A stretch of DNA of 64,000 nucleotides from Nonomuraea angiospora (GTDB lineage: Bacteria > Actinomycetota > Actinomycetes > Streptosporangiales > Streptosporangiaceae), in contig NZ_JADBEK010000001.1 in assembly GCF_014873145.1 (NCBI RefSeq), positions 11,470,001 to 11,534,000 of the forward strand, written 5' to 3'. The first letter of the stretch is position 1; every line of letters begins with the position of its first letter. A program made the position numbers and the translations under genes. The notes below the pieces were generated by a model, which did not search any database, was not told the DNA's origin, and saw only the letters and a program-made list of their open reading frames with translations. This document shows, piece by piece, positions 34,921-42,729 of the stretch.

Positions 34921-34974
34921 CCGCGTGGCGTCGTGACCGCGTGCCGTCCTGACCGCGTGCCGTTGTGACGGTGT
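34911..34974. repeat. 16-bp tandem repeat running through a stop codon
   Basis: Four consecutive 16-base units (GCCGTCCTGACCGCGT and variants with two to four changes) begin inside the last codons of the preceding gene and continue past its TGA. The unit length is not a multiple of three, so copy-number change would not alter the protein. The region to 35115 contains no other recognised feature than the upstream region of the SecY-like gene. Confidence 0.75.
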
Positions 34975-35115
34975 GCGGCCGGGCGGCGTCGCTGTCGGGG
35001 CGGCGTGCTGTCCTGATGGCGTGCTGGACTGATGCTCGTGTACGCGGATTTGCGTACGCGGGTGCCTCGTCTCGGCGGACGACGCCGGGCGCCGCCCAGG
35101 TCAGACTCCTTGACC

Positions 35116-36405
35116 ATGCTGACCGTCTTTACCAGGGCGTTCCGGGTGCCGGAGCTGCGTAAGAAGCTGCTGTTCACGCTGGGACTCATCGCGTTGTTCC
35201 GCCTCGGGCAGCTCATGCCCTCCCCGGGGGTGGACGTGGTGGCCGTGCGGGAGTGCGTGGGGTCGGCCAGGGGCGGCCTGTTCGACATGGTGCAGATGCT
35301 CAGCGGGGGCGCGATGCTGCAGCTGTCGGTGTTCGCGCTGGGCGTCATGCCGTACATCACGGCCAGCATCATCATGCAGCTCTTCGCCGTGCTGGTGCCC
35401 CGGCTGGAGGCCCTCAGGAAGGAAGGGCAGCGGGGCCAGGCGAAGATCACCCAGTACACGCGGTACCTGACCGTCGGGCTCGCCGTGCTGAACGCCGGGA
35501 CGATCGTCGCGCTCGCCCGCTCCGGGCAGCTGCTGCCCGGGTGCTCGAAGCCGCTGCTGCGTGACGAAGGGCTGCTGCCCGTGGCCGTGATCGTGCTGAC
35601 CATGGTGGCCGGGGCCTGCGTGGTGATGTGGCTCGGCGAGCTGGTCACGGACCGGGGCATCGGGAACGGCATGTCCATCCTGATGTTCACGCAGGTCGTG
35701 GCCGTCTTCCCGGGATACATGGCGAAGATCTTCGTGATGAGCCCGGTGAGCTTCGTGGTGATGACGGCGGCCGGGCTGTGCCTGGTGGCGGCCGTGGTGT
35801 TCGTGGAGCAGGCGCAGCGGCGGATCCCCGTGCAGTACGCGAAGCGGATGGTGGGTCGGCGGATGTACGGGGGCGGCAACACCTACATCCCGCTGAAGGT
35901 GAACCAGGCGGGGATCGTGCCGGTGATCTTCACCTCCTCGCTGCTGTACCTGCCGACGCTGGCGGCGCCGATGCTGGGGGACTCGGCCCGGACGTGGGTG
36001 GAGCTCAACCTGACCTCGGGGACGCATCCTCTCTACATGAGCGTGTACGTGCTGCTCATCGTCGCCTTCGCCTACTTCTACGTGTCGATCACCTTCAACC
36101 CCGTGGAGGTGGCGGACAACATGCGGCGCTACGGGGGATTCGTTCCCGGGATCCGGCCGGGCGGGCCCACGGCGCGCTACCTGGCGTACGTGCTGTCCCG
36201 GCTGACCGCGCCCGGGGCGCTCTACCTGGGGGTGCTGGCGCTGCTGCCGCTGGTGGCGTTCGCGATCCTCCGGGATCCGGGTACGCAGCAGAACTTCCCG
36301 TTCGGCGGGACGAGCGTGCTGATCATGGTGGGGGTCGGGCTGGACACCGTCAAGCAGATCGAGTCCCAGCTCCAGCAGCGCAACTACGAAGGGTTCCTGC
36401 GCTGA
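35116..36405 (+). CDS. SecY-family preprotein translocase channel protein, orphan paralogue
   Basis: The 429-residue protein is a ten-span SecY: FRLGQLMPSPGVDV, the plug region GLFDMVQMLSGGAMLQLSVFALGVMPYITASIIMQL, LGELVTDRGIGNGMSILMF, RRIPVQYAKRM, NTYIPLKVNQAGIVPVIFTSSLLYLP and FNPVEVADNMRRYGGFVPGIRPG. All main SecY blocks are present, so it should form a translocation pore with SecA/SecE. It is not next to ribosomal genes or adk/map as the housekeeping secY is, nor next to secA2 or glycosylated-substrate genes. It is therefore probably a second, specialised or duplicate SecY. No strong ribosome site precedes the ATG. The next convergent gene ends 1 base away. Confidence 0.88.
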   Translation: MLTVFTRAFRVPELRKKLLFTLGLIALFRLGQLMPSPGVDVVAVRECVGSARGGLFDMVQMLSGGAMLQLSVFALGVMPYITASIIMQLFAVLVPRLEALRKEGQRGQAKITQYTRYLTVGLAVLNAGTIVALARSGQLLPGCSKPLLRDEGLLPVAVIVLTMVAGACVVMWLGELVTDRGIGNGMSILMFTQVVAVFPGYMAKIFVMSPVSFVVMTAAGLCLVAAVVFVEQAQRRIPVQYAKRMVGRRMYGGGNTYIPLKVNQAGIVPVIFTSSLLYLPTLAAPMLGDSARTWVELNLTSGTHPLYMSVYVLLIVAFAYFYVSITFNPVEVADNMRRYGGFVPGIRPGGPTARYLAYVLSRLTAPGALYLGVLALLPLVAFAILRDPGTQQNFPFGGTSVLIMVGVGLDTVKQIESQLQQRNYEGFLR

Positions 36406-36406
36406 G

Positions 36407-37321
36407 TCACACGCTGAGCCCGGCTCGGATGGCGAAGACCACGAGCTGGGCCCGGTCCCGGGCGCGCAGCTTGAGCATGGCGCGGCTGACGTGGGTGCGT
36501 ACGGTGTCGGGGCTGATCACCAGCTCCCTGGCGATCTCCTCGTTCGACCGGCCCGTGGCCACCCACGCCACCAGCTCCCGTTCGCGGGGTGTGAGCGTCT
36601 CCAGCCCTTCGACCGGCTCGGTGCCGTGCCGCCCGAACATCCCGATGACCTTCTTGGTGATCGCCGGTGACAGCAGCGCCTCGCCGGCCGCCACCACGCG
36701 TACGGCGTTGACCAGCTCCTCAGGGGCGCTGTCCTTGAGCAGGAAGCCGCTGGCGCCGGCCTGGAGGGCGGCGAAGACGTACTCGTCGACGGCGAAGGTC
36801 GTCACCACGACGATCCGGGTGGCGCGCAGCCCGGGGTCGTCGGCGATGGCCCGCAGCACGGCCAGGCCGTCCATGCCGGGCATGCGGATGTCGAGCAGCA
36901 GGACGTCGGGGCGGGTGCGGCGGATCAGCGCGAGCGCGGCGGCGCCGTCGGCGGCCTCGCCCACGTACTCCATCCCGGGCGCGCGCTCCAGCAGGGCCCG
37001 CAGCCCCATCCGCACGACCGCCTGATCGTCGGCGACTGCCACCCTGACCACGCCGTCCGGGACGGTCGCGCCGCCGAGGGACGTGGTGCCATCCGGGACG
37101 GTTGCGCCGCCGAGGGAGGTAGCGCCGTCCGAGGTGGCCGCGCCGTCCAGGGGAGTCGGGCCGTACGGGGCAGTCACGCCGTCCGGGACGGTTGTGCCGC
37201 CCGGGGTGGCTGCGCCGTTCAAGGGGGTCACGCCGCCCGGGGAGGGCACCCGGTTCTGGGCCGAGGCGCCGTCCGGGGAGGGCACGCGGTCCGGGGTGGG
37301 GGCGCGGTCCGGGGTGGTCAC
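36407..37321 (-). CDS. NarL/LuxR-type response regulator with a repetitive N-terminal extension
   Basis: The receiver domain starts at about residue 91 (VVRVAVADDQAVVRMGLRALLE), with the phosphoacceptor Asp in DVLLLDIRMPG and Lys in FLLKDSAP. The C-terminal LuxR helix-turn-helix is LTPRERELVAWVATGRSNEEIARELVISPDTVRTHV. The preceding 90 residues are 15 hexapeptides such as TTVPDG, ATSLGG, VTAPYG, an extension not found in normal relatives. The GTG at 37321 overlaps the kinase stop (GTGA), which supports this start, although a GTG at the receiver itself is an alternative. It is phosphorylated by the kinase encoded upstream. Confidence 0.85.
   Translation of the reverse strand: MTTPDRAPTPDRVPSPDGASAQNRVPSPGGVTPLNGAATPGGTTVPDGVTAPYGPTPLDGAATSDGATSLGGATVPDGTTSLGGATVPDGVVRVAVADDQAVVRMGLRALLERAPGMEYVGEAADGAAALALIRRTRPDVLLLDIRMPGMDGLAVLRAIADDPGLRATRIVVVTTFAVDEYVFAALQAGASGFLLKDSAPEELVNAVRVVAAGEALLSPAITKKVIGMFGRHGTEPVEGLETLTPRERELVAWVATGRSNEEIARELVISPDTVRTHVSRAMLKLRARDRAQLVVFAIRAGLSV
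37052..37321. repeat. 18-bp tandem repeat, 15 degenerate units, in frame
   Basis: On the minus strand fifteen 18-base units (for example GCAACCGTCCCGGACGGC) encode hexapeptides ending mostly in PDG, LGG or PDR in front of the receiver domain. All units are in frame with each other and with the response regulator. The pattern is a coding minisatellite. Confidence 0.8.
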
Positions 37322-38406
37322 GCGGAGGTCCGGGGGAACCGGGCGGTCACCTGGAAACCGCCGCCCTCGCGCGGCCCGGCGGCGAGGTGGCCGCCCGCTT
37401 CGGTGACCCTGGCGCGCATCCCGGCCAGCCCGCGCCCCTCGCCCGAGCCCGAACCCGAACCCGAGCTCGTACGGCCCGCGCCCCGATCGGCCACCTCCAC
37501 CACGAACTCGCCCGGAGCGCCGCCCACTCGCACGAGCGCCCTGGTGGGCCCCGCGTGCCGCAGCACGTTGGTCAGCGACTCGCGCACCACCCCGTAGACG
37601 GCGGTCCGGAGATGGGCGGGCACGGTGAGATTCGCGGGCTCGACGTCCACCGGCAGGCCCGCCGCCCGCACGCCGTCGATCAGCCCGGCGAGGTCGGCCC
37701 CCGGCGGGTCGATGCCGTCGAGCGCCGCCCGCAGCTGGGCGAGCGCCGTCGTGCTGGTCTCCCTGATCGCCCGCAGCGAGGCGCGCGCCTGCTCGGGGTC
37801 GTCGTCGAGGGTGACGAGGGCGATCCCGGCCTGCATGGCGATGGCGGCCAGGCCGTGCCCGGCCGCGTCGTGCACCTCGCCGGCGATCCTGGCCCGCTCC
37901 GCCGCCAGCAGGTCGGGCCCGGCGCCGTCGGCAGAACGCTCCGCCGCCGGCAGGTCGGGCCCGGCGCCGTCGCCGGAACGCACCGTCGTGAGCCGGTGGG
38001 GCTGTGCGGCGGGGATGCCCCACGCCACCGGCTCGGCGGCGCCGGTCTCGGCGACAAGCGCCGGGGACTCAGCGCGTACGGGCTGGGCGAAAAGCGGCTC
38101 GGCAAGAAATGGCTCGGCGAGAAGCGGCTCGGTGAGAAGTGGTTCGGCGAGAAGTGGTTCGGCGAAAAGCGGTTCGGAGAGCACGGACTCGGCGGAGAAC
38201 GGCGGTGACTCGGCGTCCGCGGCGGCGGCAGCGGCCGCGGCGCGGGCCTGGGCGAGGCCGCTGAACGACCACGGGACGGCCAGCCAGCCCGCCCACGCCA
38301 GCATGATCACGACGGGGACGTCGCCGAACCGGGGCAGGCGTGACAGGGCCGCGAACGACCGGCGCAGGCGGCCGGCCCTGTGCGTCTGCTCCGTCACCAT
38401 CCCCAC
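37318..38406 (-). CDS. NarL-type sensor histidine kinase with repeat-rich linker
   Basis: The protein has up to 362 residues and a short membrane segment (VPVVIMLAWAGWLAVPWSF). A linker of repeated pentapeptides follows (AEPLL, TEPLL, AEPFL, AEPLF), then a duplicated DGAGPDL-AAERS segment. HisKA_3 reads ARIAGEVHDAAGHGLAAIAMQAGIAL (phosphoacceptor His in EVHD), and the ATPase domain has VVRESLTNVLRHAG and GRGLAGMRARVTEAGG. Normal relatives carry four or more membrane spans where the repeats are, so the sensor domain seems replaced or lost. The start is GTG 38406 or ATG 38400. Its stop overlaps the response regulator start. Confidence 0.85.
   Translation of the reverse strand: MGMVTEQTHRAGRLRRSFAALSRLPRFGDVPVVIMLAWAGWLAVPWSFSGLAQARAAAAAAAADAESPPFSAESVLSEPLFAEPLLAEPLLTEPLLAEPFLAEPLFAQPVRAESPALVAETGAAEPVAWGIPAAQPHRLTTVRSGDGAGPDLPAAERSADGAGPDLLAAERARIAGEVHDAAGHGLAAIAMQAGIALVTLDDDPEQARASLRAIRETSTTALAQLRAALDGIDPPGADLAGLIDGVRAAGLPVDVEPANLTVPAHLRTAVYGVVRESLTNVLRHAGPTRALVRVGGAPGEFVVEVADRGAGRTSSGSGSGSGEGRGLAGMRARVTEAGGHLAAGPREGGGFQVTARFPRTSA
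37895..37978. repeat. 42-bp tandem duplication inside the kinase gene
   Basis: Two adjacent 42-base copies, differing at few positions, encode DGAGPDLPAAERS and DGAGPDLLAAERA just before the phosphoacceptor helix. The duplication keeps frame (14 codons) and lengthens the linker into HisKA_3. Confidence 0.8.
38068..38190. repeat. 15-bp tandem repeat, about seven units, in the kinase gene
   Basis: On the minus strand units close to GAACCACTTCTCGCC and GAGCCGCTTCTCGCC repeat, encoding SEPLF, AEPLL, AEPLL, TEPLL, AEPFL, AEPLF, AQPVR. All are in frame and sit between the membrane segment and the catalytic part. Confidence 0.8.
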
Positions 38407-38444
38407 CCGGCCAAGGCTCGTGTTGCCCCGATCCTAGCGAGCTT

Positions 38445-38834
38445 TCACAGGTTCCGGGTCTGGCGCGGGCCCTCCAGCCCCCACGAGGTGATCTTCTTCG
38501 GGGTGATCCTGATGATCTCTCTCGAGAAGTACGGCACGGGCGGGTCGACGTCGCTCAGCGCCTCCGCCGTGCCCCTGATCTCGATGCCGCGCACGACCCA
38601 CGGATCGACCGAGGCCAGGTCATCGACGACGAGGGCCACGGTGCTGCCCTTCTCGACGTTCCTGAACTTCTTGGACGCGCCCATGGCGTGCCCGCCGATC
38701 GTGATCGTGCCGGTCGCGGCGTCGACGAAGAAGCCGACCGGGTTGTTCTGCACCTGGCCGCCGGGCGAGACGGAGGCCAGCCGGCCGAGGTGCTGCGAGG
38801 ACAGGTAGTCAAGTTCCGCTGGTGTGAAGGTCAT
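38445..38834 (-). CDS. PPOX-class F420-dependent enzyme
   Basis: The 129-residue protein is a pyridoxamine-5'-phosphate-oxidase-like split barrel: LSSQHLGRLASVSPGGQVQNNPVGFF, GASKKFRNVEKGSTVALVVDD and VRGIEIRGTAE. These are the usual blocks of actinomycete F420-binding PPOX proteins that reduce unknown small molecules or bind F420, flavin or haem. It is a single gene on the minus strand between the kinase and the phosphotriesterase-like gene. Confidence 0.85.
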   Translation of the reverse strand: MTFTPAELDYLSSQHLGRLASVSPGGQVQNNPVGFFVDAATGTITIGGHAMGASKKFRNVEKGSTVALVVDDLASVDPWVVRGIEIRGTAEALSDVDPPVPYFSREIIRITPKKITSWGLEGPRQTRNL

Positions 38835-38868
38835 GCAGGCGAGTCTGCAACCTTGACATTGGTTGGGG

Positions 38869-39786
38869 TCAAGCCATTCCGGCTGTGAGCCAGCGCACCG
38901 GGTTCGCGGTGGTGATGAGGCCGATCGTGTCCTCGCCGACGCCCGCCTCGCGCAGGCGCGGCAGCAGGGCGTGGAAGAGGTGCGCGTAGCCCGGCCCGTC
39001 GTACTTGCGCAGCTGCGCCACCCGGCTCAGCCCCGTGCTGATCAGCAGGCGTTCCGCGTGGCCGTCCTCGATGAGGCCGAGCGCGATCCTGGCCGCCTGG
39101 TCGGCGCCCAGGCCGAGCACGCCCAGGCTCACGTACGCGCCCGCCTCGGCGATCTTCCTGGCCGCGCCCAGGTCGGTGCCCGCGTAGCCGACGGCCACCC
39201 GGGAGCCCGGCAGGCCCTGGCCGAGCAGGATCTCCAGGAGCGCGGGGGCATGCGCGCCGTGCGTGGCGACGGGCAGGCGCGACTTCAGCGAGGCGCGGGC
39301 GGCGGCGACCAGGCAGCGCTCCTCGCGCGGCGTCGGCTCGGCGCCCCAGGTGCCGACCTCGCCGATCACGCCGGGGAAGACGCCCATGTCGTCCACGCCG
39401 CTGAGGATCTCGTCCATGAGCCGGGCGGTGAGCGTGTCCACGTCCGCGTCGCCGACGTTCGTGAACGGCTCGGCGAACAGGCCGGTCGAGGCGATCACCG
39501 GCACCCGGCTGCCGGCCGCCATGCGGGCCAGGGCGGCGGCGTCGCGGCCCATGCCCACGCAGGTCAGGTCGACCACCAGGCCCAGGCCGTCAGCCTGGCG
39601 AAGCTCGCGGAGCTCGGCGGTGACGGCCGACTCCTCGTCGAGCCACCGGTGCGGGTCCGAGTCGATGCCGACGGCCCAGCGCATGTCGGTGCGCAGGTGC
39701 TCATGGGGGAGTACGGGGCCGGTGATGGCCGCGGCGCGTACGGGACCGGTGACGGTGCGAAGCAAGACCTCGGGCATAGCAGACAT
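38869..39786 (-). CDS. Phosphotriesterase-family protein lacking some metal ligands
   Basis: The 305-residue barrel has the first metal pair (PVLPHEHLR), GEVGTW at the position of the bridging residue (Glu rather than carboxylated Lys) and VATHGAHAP for the next His. The following ligand is changed: VAVGYAGTD carries Tyr where GH-x-D is normal. The final Asp of LLSxD is replaced in LLISTGLSR. The paralogue at 57720 has all of these residues intact. The fold is certain, but hydrolysis by the standard two-metal mechanism is doubtful; it may use one metal or act on other chemistry. Confidence 0.85.
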   Translation of the reverse strand: MSAMPEVLLRTVTGPVRAAAITGPVLPHEHLRTDMRWAVGIDSDPHRWLDEESAVTAELRELRQADGLGLVVDLTCVGMGRDAAALARMAAGSRVPVIASTGLFAEPFTNVGDADVDTLTARLMDEILSGVDDMGVFPGVIGEVGTWGAEPTPREERCLVAAARASLKSRLPVATHGAHAPALLEILLGQGLPGSRVAVGYAGTDLGAARKIAEAGAYVSLGVLGLGADQAARIALGLIEDGHAERLLISTGLSRVAQLRKYDGPGYAHLFHALLPRLREAGVGEDTIGLITTANPVRWLTAGMA

Positions 39787-39926
39787 TAACCGATGTTTGC
39801 CGGAAGTAGCCTCTTCTGGCGGGAAATTTTGCCGTCAGCAGGGTTTTCGCCATTGCTAGTCGCCTGCAAGTGGGCACCCAGTAGCGGCCCGTATCCTGGG
39901 TGACATACCGACTGCCGGGGGGAATT

Positions 39927-40382
39927 GTGCAGGTTCAGAACTCCGACACCGGCGACGCCGACCTGCTCAAGGGTGAGGCCGCCGAGCATTCCAGCATGCC
40001 CGAACGCCGTACGGGCCTTCACGGGTGGCTGGACGGGATCAGGTCCACCCGCACGGGCGCGCTCACGCTGAAGATCGTGTTCGGCGTGATCGGGACCGTC
40101 ATGGTGGTGGCCGGGCTGATCATGGTGCCCTTCCCCGGACCGGGGTGGGCGGTCGTGTTCGCCGGGCTGGCGGTGCTGGCCGTGGAGTTCCACTGGGCGC
40201 GCAGGGTGCTGGAGTTCGGCAAGCGCACGCTGCACGCCTGGATGGAGTGGTACAAGCGGCAGGGCTGGCTCGTGCGCGTCGTCGTGCTCGTCGTGACGGT
40301 GGCCGCGGCCGCGGTGATCGTCTACTTCGGCCTGCGCACGCTCGGCTTCGACGCGATCGCGTTCGTCCGGGGTCACATATAG
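39927..40382 (+). CDS. PGPGW-motif membrane protein (TIGR02611-like)
   Basis: The 151-residue protein has a soluble N-terminus and then two or three membrane spans with the family signature LIMVPFPGPGWAVVFAGLAVLAVEF and a final span RVVVLVVTVAAAAVIVYFG. GGGGGGAATT precedes the GTG at 39927. The family is widespread in actinomycetes and has no known function. A perfect palindrome directly follows the stop. Confidence 0.85.
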   Translation: MQVQNSDTGDADLLKGEAAEHSSMPERRTGLHGWLDGIRSTRTGALTLKIVFGVIGTVMVVAGLIMVPFPGPGWAVVFAGLAVLAVEFHWARRVLEFGKRTLHAWMEWYKRQGWLVRVVVLVVTVAAAAVIVYFGLRTLGFDAIAFVRGHI

Positions 40383-40406
40383 ATCGGTCCGGTATACCGG
40401 ACCGAT
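40383..40406. promoter_or_regulatory. Perfect 24-bp palindrome
   Basis: ATCGGTCCGGTA is followed immediately by its exact reverse complement. It starts on the base after the stop of the PGPGW gene and lies 30 bases before the GTG of the secreted propeller protein. It could be a rho-independent hairpin (10-bp stem, TATA loop) or a dimer operator. The choice is open. Confidence 0.6.
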
Positions 40407-40436
40407 ATTCCGCGCTTTACTGCCTATTCTGCGGGC

Positions 40437-41381
40437 GTGATCGCCAAAATCGCCATCGCGCTGTCCTTAACGCTTTCCGGCCACGTGACCGCGGGGTTCA
40501 CGGGGCCCGCCGCCCAGGCGGACCTCGTCCTCCCCGGCACGGGGGGTGTGAAATATCGCGAAACGACGGGTGATCCGGTACGCCTGACCGCCTACGGCCT
40601 CGGCACCAAGCGCACCTACCTCAGGTCCACGGCCAAGAGCACGTTCACCTGGGAGCAGGCGCTGTCCGAAGTGTCCGTCGCGCCCGGTGGCCGGCTGACG
40701 GCAGGCGTGCCCAGGGCGTACCGGTCGGGCTTCGACTCCCTGATCGTCACCGACCGCACCACGGGCGCCGCCAACCGGATCCGGACCGTCAAGAAGCCCC
40801 TGACGGCTTCCTACGCCTCCTGGTCCCGCGACGGGAAACAGGTCGCGCTCACCGTCGAGCAGAAGACCGGCGGCACGTGGCGCGTGATCGGCTACACCGT
40901 CGTGGACGTGGCCGCCAGGACCGCGCGCACGATCAGGGTCACCGGCCTGAGCGCGAAAGCGGGCTTCTGGTGGAGCCCCGACGGCAACCTCGTCTCCAGG
41001 TACGGCACCGGGCTGCGTATCTACCGGGCCCTGGACGGCGCGGTCCTGCGCACCTACGCCGGAGCCGGCCTGCCGACCGGCCCCGAGGACTCGTTCTCGC
41101 CGTCGGGCACCCGCCTGACGACCTGGTGCCCGTCGCGCTTCAAGGAACAGCTCTGCCTGGTCGACCCGGCCACCGGCAAGATCGCCCAGCGGGTGAACGC
41201 CCGGCCGGAGGCGCTGTTCGGCTGGTGGGACGACAGCCACGTCATCGCCGTCGTGGCGCGCGGCACGGCCTACCGGCTGGTGGTGCTGGATCTGACCGGC
41301 AAGGCGACGCGCGTGCTCGCGGAGCTGCCCCGTACGACGTGGGACGCGGACCTCTGGCTCTCCTTCACCCGCGGGTCATAG
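40437..41381 (+). CDS. Secreted beta-propeller-like protein
   Basis: The 314-residue protein starts with a signal peptide (MIAKIAIALSLTLSGHVTAG, then a PAAQA cleavage region). Propeller-like strands follow: GLGTKRTYLRSTAKSTFTWEQALSEVSVAPGGRLTAG, ASWSRDGKQVALTVEQ, FWWSPDGNLVSRY and SFSPSGTRLTTWCPS. The repeated W/FSPDG blocks are WD40/TolB-like. The function is unknown. The start is GTG, and the 3' end overlaps the convergent GroES-like gene by 6 bases. Confidence 0.8.
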   Translation: MIAKIAIALSLTLSGHVTAGFTGPAAQADLVLPGTGGVKYRETTGDPVRLTAYGLGTKRTYLRSTAKSTFTWEQALSEVSVAPGGRLTAGVPRAYRSGFDSLIVTDRTTGAANRIRTVKKPLTASYASWSRDGKQVALTVEQKTGGTWRVIGYTVVDVAARTARTIRVTGLSAKAGFWWSPDGNLVSRYGTGLRIYRALDGAVLRTYAGAGLPTGPEDSFSPSGTRLTTWCPSRFKEQLCLVDPATGKIAQRVNARPEALFGWWDDSHVIAVVARGTAYRLVVLDLTGKATRVLAELPRTTWDADLWLSFTRGS

Positions 41382-41717
41382 ATAGAGGCCGGTGCCGTGG
41401 TCGGTCTCCTGGGTGGCCACGGCGTGCAGGTCGCGCTCGCGCATCACCAGATAGACCTGCGCGTGCACCTCGACCTCGGACTGCTCGTCCGGGTTGAAGA
41501 GCACCTTGTCGCCCACCTTGACCGAGCGCACGTTAGTGCCGACGCCGCACACCTCGCCCCAGGCCAGCCGGTTGGCCATCTTGACCGTCGCGGGGATGAC
41601 GATCCCGGAGCCGCTGCGCCGCTCCTCGGCCTCCGGCTCCAGCTTGATCATGACCCGGTCGTGCAGCATCTGAATCTCGAACTTGGGCTCTACCACAGCC
41701 CACAGTTTACGAGCCAC
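41376..41717 (-). CDS. GroES-like (Cpn10) protein, solitary
   Basis: The product of up to 113 residues contains the Cpn10 core: MLHDRVMIKLEPEAEERRSGSGIVIPATVKMANRLAWGEVCGVGTNVRSVKVGDKVLFNPDE. The mobile loop (ERRSGSGIVIP) that docks to GroEL is recognisable. The ending, RERDLHAVATQETDHGTGLYL, differs from canonical GroES and marks an actinomycete-specific paralogue family. No groEL lies nearby. The start may be this GTG or the one at 41696. A GroEL partner role is inferred. Confidence 0.82.
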   Translation of the reverse strand: MARKLWAVVEPKFEIQMLHDRVMIKLEPEAEERRSGSGIVIPATVKMANRLAWGEVCGVGTNVRSVKVGDKVLFNPDEQSEVEVHAQVYLVMRERDLHAVATQETDHGTGLYL

Positions 41718-41745
41718 GACACCCGCGAGACTCCGGAAGTCGCGA

Positions 41746-42693
41746 TCACGGCAGCCTGAGCTCGGCGAACACGGGCCGGTGGTCGGTCCCCTTCAACGGC
41801 AGCACCCGGAACTCCCGCACCGCCATCCGCGAGTCCGCCAGCACATGGTCGATCGCCACGCCGGGCAGGTCCACCCGCGACCCCTCCTGCGGCCAGGTCG
41901 CCACGAACCCCCGCCCCATGACGTCGGCCGCGTCCCGGTAGCCGCTCGCCAGCAGGGCGCGTACCGGCATGTGGTCGAGCGTGGCGTTGAAGTCGCCCGC
42001 CAGCACCCGCGGCTCCTTGCCCGCGGGCGGCAGCGCCTCCAGGCCGGACTGCCAGCACGGCTGCCGGCCGATCCGCTTGGGCGCGCACGGGTGCACCGAC
42101 ACGATCTCTACGCGGGCCCCGCCGGGATGCCTGAGCCAGGCCCTGGCCTGCCCGAAGCCGCCGTAGTTGATGGCCTGCCCGGCCGTGAGCGGGTGGCGCG
42201 CGTACACGGCCGACCCGCCGACCCCCTCCCTCGGGCGCGTGACGGCGTACGGCAACCTCGCGCGCACCCCGGCCCGGTCCAGCCGCCGCATGGCGTCCGG
42301 CGTGAACTCCTGCAACGTCAGCACGTCCGGCCGCAACCTGCTGATCAGCGCCATCAGCTCGGCCGTGTCAGCCCGCCCCACCAGCAGGTTCGCCGCCAGC
42401 ACCCGCAGCACCGGCCCGCCGGCGTCGGGGTTGCCGTCCGCCAGGGCCCGGGGGAGCACGGCCGGCACCAGCGCCAGCACCGTGACCAGCGCGACCGTGC
42501 CCGCCGCCCACCGCCGCAGCAGGCAGGCCAGCGCCAGGCTCACCACCGCCGCGCACACCGCGTACGGCGTGTACGCCACCACCGGCACCCACGGCCAGTC
42601 CGGCTCGAACCCGCTCAACCGCACCGCCGCCCACCCCGCGAACGGCACCACCACGATCCAGCTCACCCATGTCCGCACGTCCTGTATCGCCAC
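41746..42693 (-). CDS. Membrane-anchored endonuclease/exonuclease/phosphatase-family protein
   Basis: The 315-residue protein has two or three N-terminal membrane spans (WIVVVPFAGWAAVRL, VPVVAYTPYAVCAAVVSLALACLL, AAGTVALVTVLALVPAVL). An external EEP domain follows: LRVLAANLL, PDVLTLQEF, VLAGDFNATLD, VAIDHVLADSR and GTDHRPVFAEL hold the metal and catalytic Glu, Asp-x-Asn and Asp-His pairs. Relatives hydrolyse phosphodiesters in nucleic acids, lipids or sugars. It is divergent from the M20 gene. The start GTG at 42693 is the best fit, without a strong ribosome site. Confidence 0.82.
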   Translation of the reverse strand: MAIQDVRTWVSWIVVVPFAGWAAVRLSGFEPDWPWVPVVAYTPYAVCAAVVSLALACLLRRWAAGTVALVTVLALVPAVLPRALADGNPDAGGPVLRVLAANLLVGRADTAELMALISRLRPDVLTLQEFTPDAMRRLDRAGVRARLPYAVTRPREGVGGSAVYARHPLTAGQAINYGGFGQARAWLRHPGGARVEIVSVHPCAPKRIGRQPCWQSGLEALPPAGKEPRVLAGDFNATLDHMPVRALLASGYRDAADVMGRGFVATWPQEGSRVDLPGVAIDHVLADSRMAVREFRVLPLKGTDHRPVFAELRLP

Positions 42694-42729
42694 GAAACGC
42701 GATCCGGGTTCATGAGTAAGGTGTGCACC

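Noticed and set aside
36407..38023. A 538-residue open frame through the response regulator, its repeats and on into the kinase gene
   Set aside because: Only the part from 37321 matches a protein family; upstream it is the out-of-frame shadow of the kinase, rich in Arg, Ala and Gly as expected for GC-rich antisense or off-frame reading.
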